32,463 nt of DNA from a virus. Positions 15,715-23,288 of this stretch are shown here, piece after piece. The DNA lies in the IMG/VR virus record IMGVR_UViG_3300006190_000004, positions 1 to 32,463 of that record; one strand, written 5' to 3'. The position numbers were made by a program, and so were the translations under genes. The notes below the pieces were generated by a model. That model did no database searches. It had not been told where the DNA came from and saw nothing but the letters and a program-made list of their open reading frames with translations. Position 1 is the stretch's first letter. The number at the start of each line of letters is the position of its first letter.

Positions 15715-17085
15715 TTATACTAAGTTGATTAAGTTAGACCATGATCCAGTTACGTTAAAAGTAACATATTGAGTTTCAGCGTGGAATCCAGCTTCAACTA
15801 ATGCAAATCTAGATTTTACAGCGATCTTTGGTGCCATAGTTCCTTCAGCGATAGTCTGTACTGATTCAGCCATTAAATAAGGCATGAATACTAATCCAGG
15901 TCCGTTTCCGTCTCCTTTTCTTCCAACTGATACTGACATATCTGACCATGCTAATGTAGGGTCAGTATATACGTTAATCCCAGCAACTGATCCTAATGGA
16001 TAGATTGCTCCAGCCGATTGAGAAATAGTGTTAGCCATTGGATTTGCAACGAAACCAGAAACTGCTTGTAATACTGTAGCAACTTGTGCTCCAACTACTG
16101 CGAAGTTTCCTGCTCCTCTACGTCCTCTGTTAGCGATTAAATTAGCTGCTGCTAAAACTTGAGTTAAGATTTGTCTGTGTGCCGAAGCTACAGTATCTCC
16201 TCCAGTTAATGCAGATGCTGCAGATAATGCGATATCAAAAGATGATCCGAATGCAGTAACGTTATCAGCTCCTAAAGTTCTAATAGAACCTAAGATGTGC
16301 TGGTTAATAGATTGTGTTAATTCGTTAGTTAATACTGACTCAACTTGAGCTACAGCATCTACTCCGAATTGCTTTAAATCTTGAACTTGCTCTCTAGTAA
16401 CAGCAGCTGCAACTTGGTAAGTCTTAGCTGAAACTGATTTAGAGAATAAAGATAATCCCATGATCTTGTCAGGAGTTGATTCACCAGCTTCTCTCGAATA
16501 AGGTGTTCCAGCAGCATCTGCTCCTGTAAATCCTTTGATGTGATCTTCTAATGCTTTAACTAATACAGCATCTGCATAAGTTACAGTAATAACACCAGCA
16601 GCTTCAGTTGTAGCACCAATTTTGATAATGTTCTTTCCGTCTAATCTTGAAGTTCCTTCAACAACATCTCCTGAAGAAGCAGCTTCTGCAGTTTTGATGT
16701 AAGTTGGGTTAACAACACCGTCTAATTTACCACCTTCATAAGTAAAGTCTAAATAAGATAATAATCCCATTGGTCCAGCCATTGGAATTACTGGTACTAA
16801 ATCTAAACCTACAGTTTGAGCAGCAACTTGCATTGCTAAAGGTAATAAAGATGGAGCTTTATCTCCTGATCCGTTTCCTCCTGCAGATGGAAAAGCTGTT
16901 GCTCCCATACCTGTTAAGTTCATTGATGGATCTAAAGACATAATGTTAGCGTCTTCATAAAGTTTGTGGTTGTGACAGTAAGTCGACATCCATGCTAATT
17001 TACTAGCATCGTTGATTCCTGTTGCAGATTCGATGATCGGAGACCATGTTCCTCTTACTTCAGATTCGTTAATTAAATTTGCCAT
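15715..17085 (-). CDS. gp23: Major capsid protein (gp23-like)
   Basis: This 456-residue protein (T4 gp23 is 521) is an HK97-fold major head protein. The N-terminus NLINESEVRGTWSPIIES aligns with the T4 start LLNKWKPLLEGE. LVPVIPMAGPMGLLSYLDFTY matches the T4 QPMNSPTGQVFAL region. The C-terminal half contains ANLIANRGRRGAGNFAVVG, matching IARQTGRGEGNFIIAS. In T4 the N-terminal ~65 residues are removed by the prohead protease; here the equivalent leader seems present but the exact site is unclear. The gene stands alone between two terminators and has a long (214-base) upstream gap, as expected for the most abundant late protein. Confidence 0.93.
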   Translation of the reverse strand: MANLINESEVRGTWSPIIESATGINDASKLAWMSTYCHNHKLYEDANIMSLDPSMNLTGMGATAFPSAGGNGSGDKAPSLLPLAMQVAAQTVGLDLVPVIPMAGPMGLLSYLDFTYEGGKLDGVVNPTYIKTAEAASSGDVVEGTSRLDGKNIIKIGATTEAAGVITVTYADAVLVKALEDHIKGFTGADAAGTPYSREAGESTPDKIMGLSLFSKSVSAKTYQVAAAVTREQVQDLKQFGVDAVAQVESVLTNELTQSINQHILGSIRTLGADNVTAFGSSFDIALSAASALTGGDTVASAHRQILTQVLAAANLIANRGRRGAGNFAVVGAQVATVLQAVSGFVANPMANTISQSAGAIYPLGSVAGINVYTDPTLAWSDMSVSVGRKGDGNGPGLVFMPYLMAESVQTIAEGTMAPKIAVKSRFALVEAGFHAETQYVTFNVTGSWSNLINLV

Positions 17086-17185
17086 TTTTGTTTTATATTT
17101 TTTTTAATGGTTTTTTATTGTTTATTCTTTCGATTCTTTTTTAGTCTTTTGCTTCTTAACTAATAATCGATTGTATTTTTATATT

Positions 17186-17195
17186 AATATATATC
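17186..17195 (-). promoter_or_regulatory. Candidate late promoter for gp23
   Basis: The minus strand reads GATATATATT, about 101 nt before the gp23 ATG and downstream of the terminator at 17243-17276. The distance is much larger than for other genes, implying a long leader. The 17086-17299 gap otherwise holds only AT-rich sequence with an A-rich stretch before the ATG. Confidence 0.35.
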
Positions 17196-17242
17196 CTTAT
17201 TATTTTAGAGGAAAATGAAAAATTCATTTTTTCTAATTAAAA

Positions 17243-17276
17243 ATATAAGAGGAGGCTCTTAACCAACCTCTTATAT
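17243..17276 (-). terminator. Rho-independent terminator after the protease-scaffold gene
   Basis: The inverted repeat TATAAGAGG/CCTCTTATA (9-10 bp, 14-base loop) is followed on the minus strand by TTTTTAATT. It separates the protease-scaffold gene from gp23. Confidence 0.7.
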
Positions 17277-17299
17277 AATATATCTTAATTTATTTGTGA

Positions 17300-19384
17300 T
17301 TACTTTTTAAATCTATTTGCAATTTGTGCTGCTATATCCTTAGTATCATATCCAATTGTTGATTTTACTTCAACTTCTTTAGATTCTTTTACCATTTCAA
17401 CTTTCTCCATAACTACTGTAGTATCTCTTAAGTCTCTAGTTTGCCAGAAATTTGCAACTTGATAAGCAGTTTCTAATACGTGGTATTTAGATTGTGCTAA
17501 GATTGATCCTTTTTTAGCTTCTGATAATTTAGCGTAAGTGTCTTTATATTCAGTTGGCATTAAAGTAACTACCTTAGGGTCAGTTGCTACTACCGCGTTT
17601 AATAAAGAATTTTGCCATAATCCTAAGATTTGTCCTTCTGTTAGGAATCCTCTTCCTTCGATTGCAGATAATACTTTAGTTTTATCTTCTGTTGCTAATT
17701 CATTAAATTCTGTTCTTGCAGATTCTGATACAAATTTAAAGAAGTGTGGATCTTTTGTTTTGTTTTCTTCAGCCTTATTAATTAATGATTGTAACTTTTC
17801 AGTGATTGAATTCTTGTAAGCATCTAACGAATCAACTTCTTCGTTTTTAGCAGCTAATTTACCGTCCTTAGGTTCTCCTAATTCTTTGATTTCGTCTTCG
17901 ATATCTTTTGCTCTATCTTCAGTTACTTCTTCTTCATCTTCGTAAGCTTCTTCTTCTTCAGATTCTTCAGATTCTTGAAGTTTCTTAGGTTCTCCTAATT
18001 CTTTGGTTTCGTCTTCAATATCTTCAGATCTGTCTTCAGCTACTACTTCTCCTTCAGCTTCTCCTTCACCGTCTAGTTCTAAATCACCTTCAACGTTTTC
18101 AACTTCTCCGTCAATTACGTTTCCTTCTGCATCAACTATAGGTTTTGTAACATCAGTTGTATCAGTTTTAATATCTTCAGCTGGAATTCCTGCTTCATCT
18201 TCTACTATTAAATTAGAATTTACAGTTTCAGCAACGTATTCAGCGTAATCAGATACTTTTTCTAAGTTTTCTTTTAAATATCCAACATACTCTAATAAAC
18301 TCTCGTGAGTTGTTGCACCTTCATTATAAGATTCTGCTAAATAATTAGTATACTCTTTAATTTTATCAACACCACCAGCAATATGCTCAGAGTATTGAAT
18401 TGATTGATCTACCTTTTCAGCTAAGCTTTCTGCGTACTGTATTGATTGATCTGTTTTTTCTGCAACATGTTCTGAATACTGAATAACTTGATCAGTCTTT
18501 TCTGCGATATGCTCTGAATACTGAATAACTTGATCAGTCTTTTCTGCAACATGTTCTGTATACTGAATATTTTGATCAGTCTTTTCAGCGATATGCTCTG
18601 CGTACTTTATTGATTGATCTAATTTTTCAGCTAAATAGCTAGTGTATTCTTTTATTTCTGCTAATTCTGTTTCATTACCTTTTTCGCTTGCTTCTGTTAG
18701 AGACTCTTTAATAGACTTAATTTCTTCAGAAAGATATTTCGAATATTTATTAAAGTCCTCAACAGTGATGAATTTTGATTCTGCCATTGTTTCTGTTTCT
18801 TTATTTTCTATTTTGGTTTCGTTAATTTGTGATGCACTAGCACCTATTTCATATATTAATATGTCAGAGTCATTACCAAATCCATAAGATTCATTAACTC
18901 TTGTTAATTCTGCGTTGGCAAATCCTGGATCAGCAACTAAATCATATGTAAATAGTTGTTTGATTTTTACAGTACCATTCTCTTCAACAGCTCCTGCTGC
19001 TCTAGATGATATTTGTAAAGGAACACCTGCATCTACTAAAGCCTTAGCTTGTCTACCTGCATCGGTATCTAATAATCTAATACGTCCTTTAATTTGCTTG
19101 TTTTCTTTATCGTATGTAATTTCCTCGATAACATGAGATACATTCTTTAAAGATACATCAAAGTTAGAAGGATGATCTAATTCACCTAATAATTTTGAAG
19201 ATTTAATTTTGTCTTGTAACGATTCGATTTGTGGTAAATACTCTTCTGCTGTGTAGATTCTATTGTTTTTATTCTTTTTATCTAACTCGCCGAAAATACC
19301 TTCTAATACGTAAATCCCATTCTCGTTCTTTAAATCTAAACTAGAAGAAGATCTTTCTAAGATTAATAAGTCTTTTTTGATCAT
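17300..19384 (-). CDS. gp21: Prohead protease fused to a scaffold/core protein (gp21-gp22-like)
   Basis: This 694-residue protein has two parts. Residues 1-170 form a T4 gp21-type prohead protease of the herpesvirus-assemblin fold: GIFGELDKKNKNNRIYT, LLGELDHPSNFDVSLKNVSH (His71 in LDHP), LQISSRAAGAV (Ser126/127) and LVADPGFANAEL. The rest is scaffold-like: a coiled coil with six 14-residue repeats (251-334), an acidic stretch (395-510) with an 18-residue near-duplicate, and a helical C-terminal domain (515-694). T4 encodes protease (gp21, 212 aa) and scaffold (gp22) separately, so this is a fusion. Met200 follows an A-rich leader and could start a separate scaffold product. Likely self-cleavage sites include LIYE/I and INE/T. 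A GATATATAA promoter motif lies 24 nt upstream. Confidence 0.88.
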   Translation of the reverse strand: MIKKDLLILERSSSSLDLKNENGIYVLEGIFGELDKKNKNNRIYTAEEYLPQIESLQDKIKSSKLLGELDHPSNFDVSLKNVSHVIEEITYDKENKQIKGRIRLLDTDAGRQAKALVDAGVPLQISSRAAGAVEENGTVKIKQLFTYDLVADPGFANAELTRVNESYGFGNDSDILIYEIGASASQINETKIENKETETMAESKFITVEDFNKYSKYLSEEIKSIKESLTEASEKGNETELAEIKEYTSYLAEKLDQSIKYAEHIAEKTDQNIQYTEHVAEKTDQVIQYSEHIAEKTDQVIQYSEHVAEKTDQSIQYAESLAEKVDQSIQYSEHIAGGVDKIKEYTNYLAESYNEGATTHESLLEYVGYLKENLEKVSDYAEYVAETVNSNLIVEDEAGIPAEDIKTDTTDVTKPIVDAEGNVIDGEVENVEGDLELDGEGEAEGEVVAEDRSEDIEDETKELGEPKKLQESEESEEEEAYEDEEEVTEDRAKDIEDEIKELGEPKDGKLAAKNEEVDSLDAYKNSITEKLQSLINKAEENKTKDPHFFKFVSESARTEFNELATEDKTKVLSAIEGRGFLTEGQILGLWQNSLLNAVVATDPKVVTLMPTEYKDTYAKLSEAKKGSILAQSKYHVLETAYQVANFWQTRDLRDTTVVMEKVEMVKESKEVEVKSTIGYDTKDIAAQIANRFKK
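18383..18634 (-). repeat. Six tandem 42-bp coding repeats in the scaffold rod
   Basis: Residues 251-334 of the protease-scaffold protein are six consecutive 14-residue units of the type IAEKTDQVIQYSEH, with substitutions mainly at positions 1, 5, 8 and 12. A degenerate seventh unit follows. Fourteen residues are two heptads, so the repeats would lengthen a coiled coil without changing register. At the DNA level the units are similar but not identical. Confidence 0.9.
18785..18787 (-). promoter_or_regulatory. Candidate internal start for a separate scaffold product
   Basis: This is an in-frame ATG at Met200 of the protease-scaffold gene, giving a product of about 495 residues. It is preceded by an A-rich stretch (AAATAAAGAAACAGAAACA) like the leaders before true starts in this genome. 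The position coincides with the junction between the protease domain and the scaffold. This is an inference by analogy with phages that nest a scaffold gene inside a protease gene. Confidence 0.35.
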
Positions 19385-19407
19385 TTTATTATTTTATTAT
19401 ATTTGGA

Positions 19408-19416
19408 TTATATATC
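19408..19416 (-). promoter_or_regulatory. Candidate late promoter for the protease-scaffold gene
   Basis: The minus strand reads GATATATAA, 24 nt before the ATG at 19384. It is an exact match to the motif upstream of gp18 and gp19. Confidence 0.5.
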
Positions 19417-19420
19417 TTCA

Positions 19421-19440
19421 TTAAAAAGTGTCCTTTTTAA
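19421..19440 (-). terminator. Weak hairpin after the capsid-targeted protein gene
   Basis: The inverted repeat ttaaaaag/ctttttaa (8 bp, four-base loop) has only one G-C pair. It lies 10 bases past the stop at 19450. It may slow or partly end transcription; it is weaker than the other terminators. Confidence 0.3.
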
Positions 19441-19449
19441 AAAGTTTGT

Positions 19450-20091
19450 TTATTTCTCTAATGCTGCTATTTCATCATCGATAGAATCTCCTGAATCTTC
19501 ATCTCCATCTGCTGTTGGATTTTCTTTCTCTTCTTCTTCTTTCTCTGTTTCTATGGCAGTAACTTCTTCTACATACTCATTATAATACTTTATCAAAGTA
19601 AATATATCTGTCTCTGTAAATGCTCCTTGACCGTATGTCTCGTAAAAGTATTCTATAAATTCGTCTTCAGTATCAGAACTTACAATAGCTCCAACAATTT
19701 CAACTGCTTTAATTTCTTGAGAATCATCAGTAGTATAGTCATCTACTTTAATATCTGATTCTGGAGTTACTTTAACAGCTTCAGATAATACTGAATCAGG
19801 CCAGCACATTATAGTTGAATCATCGTAAAATGTTATTTCCCATCCCCTATCAGCAGCTTGCTTTCTAAAAGACTTTAATACTCCATTATCAAACTTAGCA
19901 GTTGATACGCTTCGATCTATTTGTTTATCACCATCTGATTTACTTAACCAGATTCCTGATTCTTCACCGTTGAACTCTTCACTTGTTTTTACGAAGTCTC
20001 TTCCTTTACTTTTAAACCAAGACATCATGGCTTTTCTATCTAAAGTCTTTGCTTCATTAACAAACTGTTCGAATAATTTTACGTGTTTCAT
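19450..20091 (-). CDS. Acidic small protein with capsid-targeting-like N-terminus
   Basis: This 213-residue protein begins MKHVKLFEQFVNEA, which closely resembles the T4 capsid targeting sequence MKTYQEFIAEA of internal proteins and Alt. The prohead protease cuts such a leader after the Glu. A second potential site is VLSE/A near residue 103. The remainder contains a compact domain (MSWFKSKGRDFV through WEITFYDDSTIMCWPD) and a very acidic C-terminal tail (EKEEEEKENPTADGDEDSGD). It lies between portal and protease-scaffold genes, where T4 has small prohead core genes (67, 68). It is likely incorporated into the prohead as core or internal protein. The exact function is unknown. Confidence 0.65.
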   Translation of the reverse strand: MKHVKLFEQFVNEAKTLDRKAMMSWFKSKGRDFVKTSEEFNGEESGIWLSKSDGDKQIDRSVSTAKFDNGVLKSFRKQAADRGWEITFYDDSTIMCWPDSVLSEAVKVTPESDIKVDDYTTDDSQEIKAVEIVGAIVSSDTEDEFIEYFYETYGQGAFTETDIFTLIKYYNEYVEEVTAIETEKEEEEKENPTADGDEDSGDSIDDEIAALEK

Positions 20092-20107
20092 TTTATTGTT
20101 TATAATT

Positions 20108-21703
20108 TTAAATTCCTAAATCCATAGGATCTACCTCAGGTTCTTCAGCATCTTTAGCTGCTTTACGAGCTTTATATGCGTCATTTGCTGCTTTATCATC
20201 CGGTGTTAGTTTTAAGTAACGGTCTACTAAGAAGTCTTGATCAAAGTATGATGTTTCTTCCATAGTTTCTGGATCTGTTTCAACTAATGAATCTTTAAGA
20301 TCTGAAACGAAGTTAATTCTACGTTCCATAATTTCCATGTGTTTAAGTTCTGCAAACATATTCTCTTCAATAAATTGTAAAGATATTTGCGTTTTAAAAG
20401 CTGGATCATCTGCAAATTCAGGGTATTTAAGACACATTTGAATGTGTAGTGGTTTAACTAATATTTCTTGGAAAACTGATCTTAGTCTTTTAATAAATTT
20501 AGAGAATTTGATTTCATCTCTAATCATACCATCTGCTGCTAAGTTAAAGTCTCCTCCACCGTCTTCATACATGAATCTGTTAAATGGAATCTTAGAAACT
20601 GCTTTAAGTTTATCTGAGAAATATTTAAGTGCTTCTGTGTCGCTTAATTCAGGACCTTCTCCACCTAATGTTTCTATTTCAGGTTGTTCACCGTCTTTAG
20701 AAGGTAACCAGTATTCTTTGTTAAATTGTAACATTGGTTTACCGTCAGTATGCATTGTTCCAGATTCCCAATCGAAATCTACAACTTCTTTATAGTTATT
20801 CATTAACTGAGCTAAAGATTGTTTTGCTCTAGTTTTAGATTTACCACCAACTGGTATAATGAATTTCATTCTGTAAGATGAATTAGTAACAGCCCAAATA
20901 ACTCTGGTGTGTTCCATAATTCTCATTAAGTTAAAAGACCTTACAAGACGTTCTAAGTAACTAACTCTAGATGCTGTGGTAATAGATGAATAAGAGATAT
21001 AAATGATTTGAGAGTCATACAAGACTCTCTCCTTGATAGGATCGTCTTTGAATTGAGTCCAAACTTTCTTCTTATCTTCTTTGTTATATCCTGGTACTAA
21101 TGTAATTGGATCTATTTCTTTAAAACCTATAATCTCAGTTTGATCCGGACTATATATAATCTCAAATGATAAATAACCATCTACTAAGAATTTTCTAAAA
21201 TAATACCATGCTGATTGATCTTGTGTAAAACCAAAATATTGGTAAATATTTCTAAATGATTTATTAAGGTATTTAGTTACATCTTCCGAAACATCCATTC
21301 CTATTATTTCAGGATTTACGAAAAAGTTTTTGTTATCATAAACAATAGACTCATCACAAAGGATATCTAGTATGTCTTCAATTTCGTCATACGTTGAAAA
21401 TGCTCTTAGTTCATCACGTTTACCTTCGTAACCTTGATCGAAGAACGGAATATTCTTACGCATGTTTGTGTCTGCCATAGATAACGCTGCAAAAGCGCCA
21501 TACATGTCATCATTGTCAATACCCATTTGGTTCATCTGACCGTACCCTATCTCATCTTCCATCGGTCCAATCGATTGTGATTGTCTAAGTACTAGATCAT
21601 CATAAAACATACCAAAAGAAGATAACTTCTTAAGTGAGTCTTTTAATGTGAACGATTTCTTATTGTAACTTAAAGGGCCATTTCTATCTACGAATCCTGC
21701 CAT
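20108..21703 (-). CDS. gp20: Portal protein (gp20-like)
   Basis: This 531-residue protein is close to T4 gp20 (524). Characteristic segments are EIIGFKEIDPITLVPGY, the stem region RAKQSLAQLMNNYKEVVDFD, EYWLPSKDGEQPEIETLGGE (T4: YWLPRREGNRGTEVDTLPGG) and KIPFNRFMYEDGG. Twelve copies form the DNA gate at one head vertex, nucleate prohead assembly and bind the terminase and neck. It is followed by the capsid-targeted protein, protease-scaffold and gp23, the T4 head order. A GAATATATAA motif lies 24 nt upstream of the ATG. Confidence 0.95.
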   Translation of the reverse strand: MAGFVDRNGPLSYNKKSFTLKDSLKKLSSFGMFYDDLVLRQSQSIGPMEDEIGYGQMNQMGIDNDDMYGAFAALSMADTNMRKNIPFFDQGYEGKRDELRAFSTYDEIEDILDILCDESIVYDNKNFFVNPEIIGMDVSEDVTKYLNKSFRNIYQYFGFTQDQSAWYYFRKFLVDGYLSFEIIYSPDQTEIIGFKEIDPITLVPGYNKEDKKKVWTQFKDDPIKERVLYDSQIIYISYSSITTASRVSYLERLVRSFNLMRIMEHTRVIWAVTNSSYRMKFIIPVGGKSKTRAKQSLAQLMNNYKEVVDFDWESGTMHTDGKPMLQFNKEYWLPSKDGEQPEIETLGGEGPELSDTEALKYFSDKLKAVSKIPFNRFMYEDGGGDFNLAADGMIRDEIKFSKFIKRLRSVFQEILVKPLHIQMCLKYPEFADDPAFKTQISLQFIEENMFAELKHMEIMERRINFVSDLKDSLVETDPETMEETSYFDQDFLVDRYLKLTPDDKAANDAYKARKAAKDAEEPEVDPMDLGI

Positions 21704-21726
21704 AGTTATTACTTTATTATATTTGT

Positions 21727-21736
21727 TTATATATTC
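21727..21736 (-). promoter_or_regulatory. Candidate late promoter for the portal gene
   Basis: The minus strand reads GAATATATAA, 24 nt before the gp20 ATG, in the 41-base gap after the preceding gene. Confidence 0.5.
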
Positions 21737-21744
21737 TGTTTTTA

Positions 21745-22329
21745 TTAGCTGAAAAACATTCTTCTAATTTGTGTCACTGTTGTTCCGTTTAGTTTAATAA
21801 AATCACATAAAGCGATTTCCGGCCACTTAGTATAGCTAATAACACTTTGTCTTGATTTTCCTGTAGGAATATACTGTCTAATTGCAAAATCATATCCAAA
21901 TCTCTTTAGATACGATGATATTCCTTCGTACGTTATTCTTAAAGGAGCCTGTCTCGATGCATTATAAGCTCTTTTACCTGATGTTGCGTTATTAATTTGA
22001 CCTTCCATCCTATCATATAAATCATCTAATAGATTTTCTTTTATACTAACAGGTAATAGATTTAAATTAATACCTAGATCGTTTTCACCTTTATGTTCTA
22101 TTGCTAAAACGAGAGGCTTTCTATCAAACCAAGGTAAATCCTTTGTTACGGGTGTATAGTCAAATACATATATTTTACCAGGTTCAAATCTGGATCTTGT
22201 TTGTTTTACTTCATTCAGAGATCTAGATGATTCGCCTTCTTTAAACCATTTCTCAGATGCAGATCTAGCTTGTTTCTTGCTACCTGCATCTTTGATTAAT
22301 TGCTTTATAGTTTTTTTAACGTAACCCAT
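21745..22329 (-). CDS. Conserved T4-like protein, possibly DNA end protector gp2
   Basis: This 194-residue basic protein has a helical, Lys-rich N-terminus. It also has a core beginning PGKIYVFDYTPVTKDLPWFD and continuing with RKPLVLAIEHKGENDLGINL. That YxFxYxPxTKDLPxxDxxPLV pattern is common to a T4-like phage family which I recall as the gp2 group (protects DNA ends from host RecBCD). T4 gene 2 lies next to gene 4, and here the gene overlaps the end of gp4, supporting that reading. T4 gp2 is longer (274), so the assignment is tentative. It could also be a baseplate or head-completion protein. Confidence 0.4.
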   Translation of the reverse strand: MGYVKKTIKQLIKDAGSKKQARSASEKWFKEGESSRSLNEVKQTRSRFEPGKIYVFDYTPVTKDLPWFDRKPLVLAIEHKGENDLGINLNLLPVSIKENLLDDLYDRMEGQINNATSGKRAYNASRQAPLRITYEGISSYLKRFGYDFAIRQYIPTGKSRQSVISYTKWPEIALCDFIKLNGTTVTQIRRMFFS

Positions 22330-22804
22330 TTAATATAGTATCTTCTGTTAGCACAATGAATTTGTAATTTCTTCCATCACAAAACTCTTTGGCTGCATTA
22401 TATTTATCCATATTTTTAATGTATGCCTCAGCGAGGAACTTATAGGATTCTAATGCTTTCTTAGATTGTTTTTTTGGAGGTTGCGGCTTAGTTATCTGAT
22501 TCTTTGGTTTAATTTCAACAATGTATTCTAACGTCGTGCCGTCAGGTTGTATTTGTTTAAAGTAAAAGTCTGGATAATATTTATGAGCCTTTGAATCTTG
22601 TCTAGACCAATATTTAATTTCAACAGGTTCACTAGACCACTTTAATACCTTGTCATTATTATCACACCATATACAAAACTTACGTTCCCATGAACTCCTA
22701 TATATTATTGGAGTTGGTCCTACGTATTTTTCAGGAAATATAGGTACATAATACCCTTGACTGAATCCTGAATTTTTTGTTGGTTTGAGGTTTTTTATTG
22801 ACAT
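22316..22804 (-). CDS. gp4: Head completion protein (gp4-like)
   Basis: This 162-residue protein aligns well with T4 gp4 (150). IYRSSWERKFCIWCDNNDKV parallels ITYRSNWEKFFFEWLDKNPE, KWSSEPVEIKYW parallels AWGSETAVIPYF, and YYPDFYFKQ with EYIVEIKPKNQ parallels RYFMDIWMKD with FIEIKPKKET. YKFIVLTED at the end parallels IKFRILTED. The E-x-K/D pattern is of the endonuclease-like fold. gp4 is needed to finish the head before tail joining. Its start follows the gp55 stop directly, and its end overlaps the next gene by about 14 bases. Confidence 0.9.
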   Translation of the reverse strand: MSIKNLKPTKNSGFSQGYYVPIFPEKYVGPTPIIYRSSWERKFCIWCDNNDKVLKWSSEPVEIKYWSRQDSKAHKYYPDFYFKQIQPDGTTLEYIVEIKPKNQITKPQPPKKQSKKALESYKFLAEAYIKNMDKYNAAKEFCDGRNYKFIVLTEDTILNGLR

Positions 22805-23182
22805 TTATATAGTGTAGATACCTGAACCTTCTCCTTCGCCTCCTCCAGAGTTACCTCCAATAGAGATAGTTCCTTTGTATTTCTGTGGATGTATTTTATT
22901 CCATCCTTTAGCATATCCTCTCTTTGCAATTTCTGTAAAGTATGCGAAAGCATTAGGATATTTAGGGTTAAAGTTTCTCCAATATTTAAGAAGATCTAGC
23001 ATAGCGAATTGTAAACAATCATTACGATCATCTTCGCTTACATATCTCATTTTATTGATAGTTTTTTCTGCTAAAAGAATTAACATCTTTTCTGCAGTCT
23101 TAGTTAGTACATCAGCATCCTTCGAGAGAACCATCTCAGCGTAGAAGTCTTTGTTATTTAGATAATTTTTTTTACGAGCCAA
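22805..23182 (-). CDS. gp55: Late transcription sigma factor (gp55-like)
   Basis: This 125-residue protein is shorter than T4 gp55 (185). YLNNKDF near the N-terminus matches T4 YVNNKEL. DRNDCLQFAMLDLLKYWRNF followed by NPKYPNAFAYFTEIAKRGYA parallels the T4 region-2-like KQEMIADGIEASIKGLHNF with KYKNPHAYITQACFNAF. gp55 directs RNA polymerase to late promoters. The TTG at 23182 is chosen because the YLNNKDF homology lies before the first internal ATG (residue 17). The C-terminus is Gly-rich (GGNSGGGEGEGSGIYTI) and lacks the T4 SLDFL clamp-binding end. It follows a terminator and must have its own promoter in the 23183-23240 gap, which shows no GATATATAA motif. Confidence 0.8.
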   Translation of the reverse strand: MARKKNYLNNKDFYAEMVLSKDADVLTKTAEKMLILLAEKTINKMRYVSEDDRNDCLQFAMLDLLKYWRNFNPKYPNAFAYFTEIAKRGYAKGWNKIHPQKYKGTISIGGNSGGGEGEGSGIYTI

Positions 23183-23240
23183 ATTAATTAATTTTTATTT
23201 GTTTAAACTTATACACTTAATTGTAGTTTTGTTTCTAAAA

Positions 23241-23266
23241 TAAAAAAGAGACCGGTTAGGGTCTCT
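23241..23266 (-). terminator. Rho-independent terminator after the 250-aa gene
   Basis: The inverted repeat AGAGACC/GGTCTCT (7 bp, six-base loop) is followed on the minus strand by TTTTTTA. It lies 23 bases after the stop at 23289 and separates this unit from gp55. Confidence 0.85.
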
Positions 23267-23288
23267 CTTCATGTATTGTTAAACAGTG

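Noticed and set aside
18383-18634. Evenly spaced repeats that could suggest a CRISPR array
   Set aside because: The 42-base periodicity is in frame and encodes a 14-residue coiled-coil repeat with no unique spacers.
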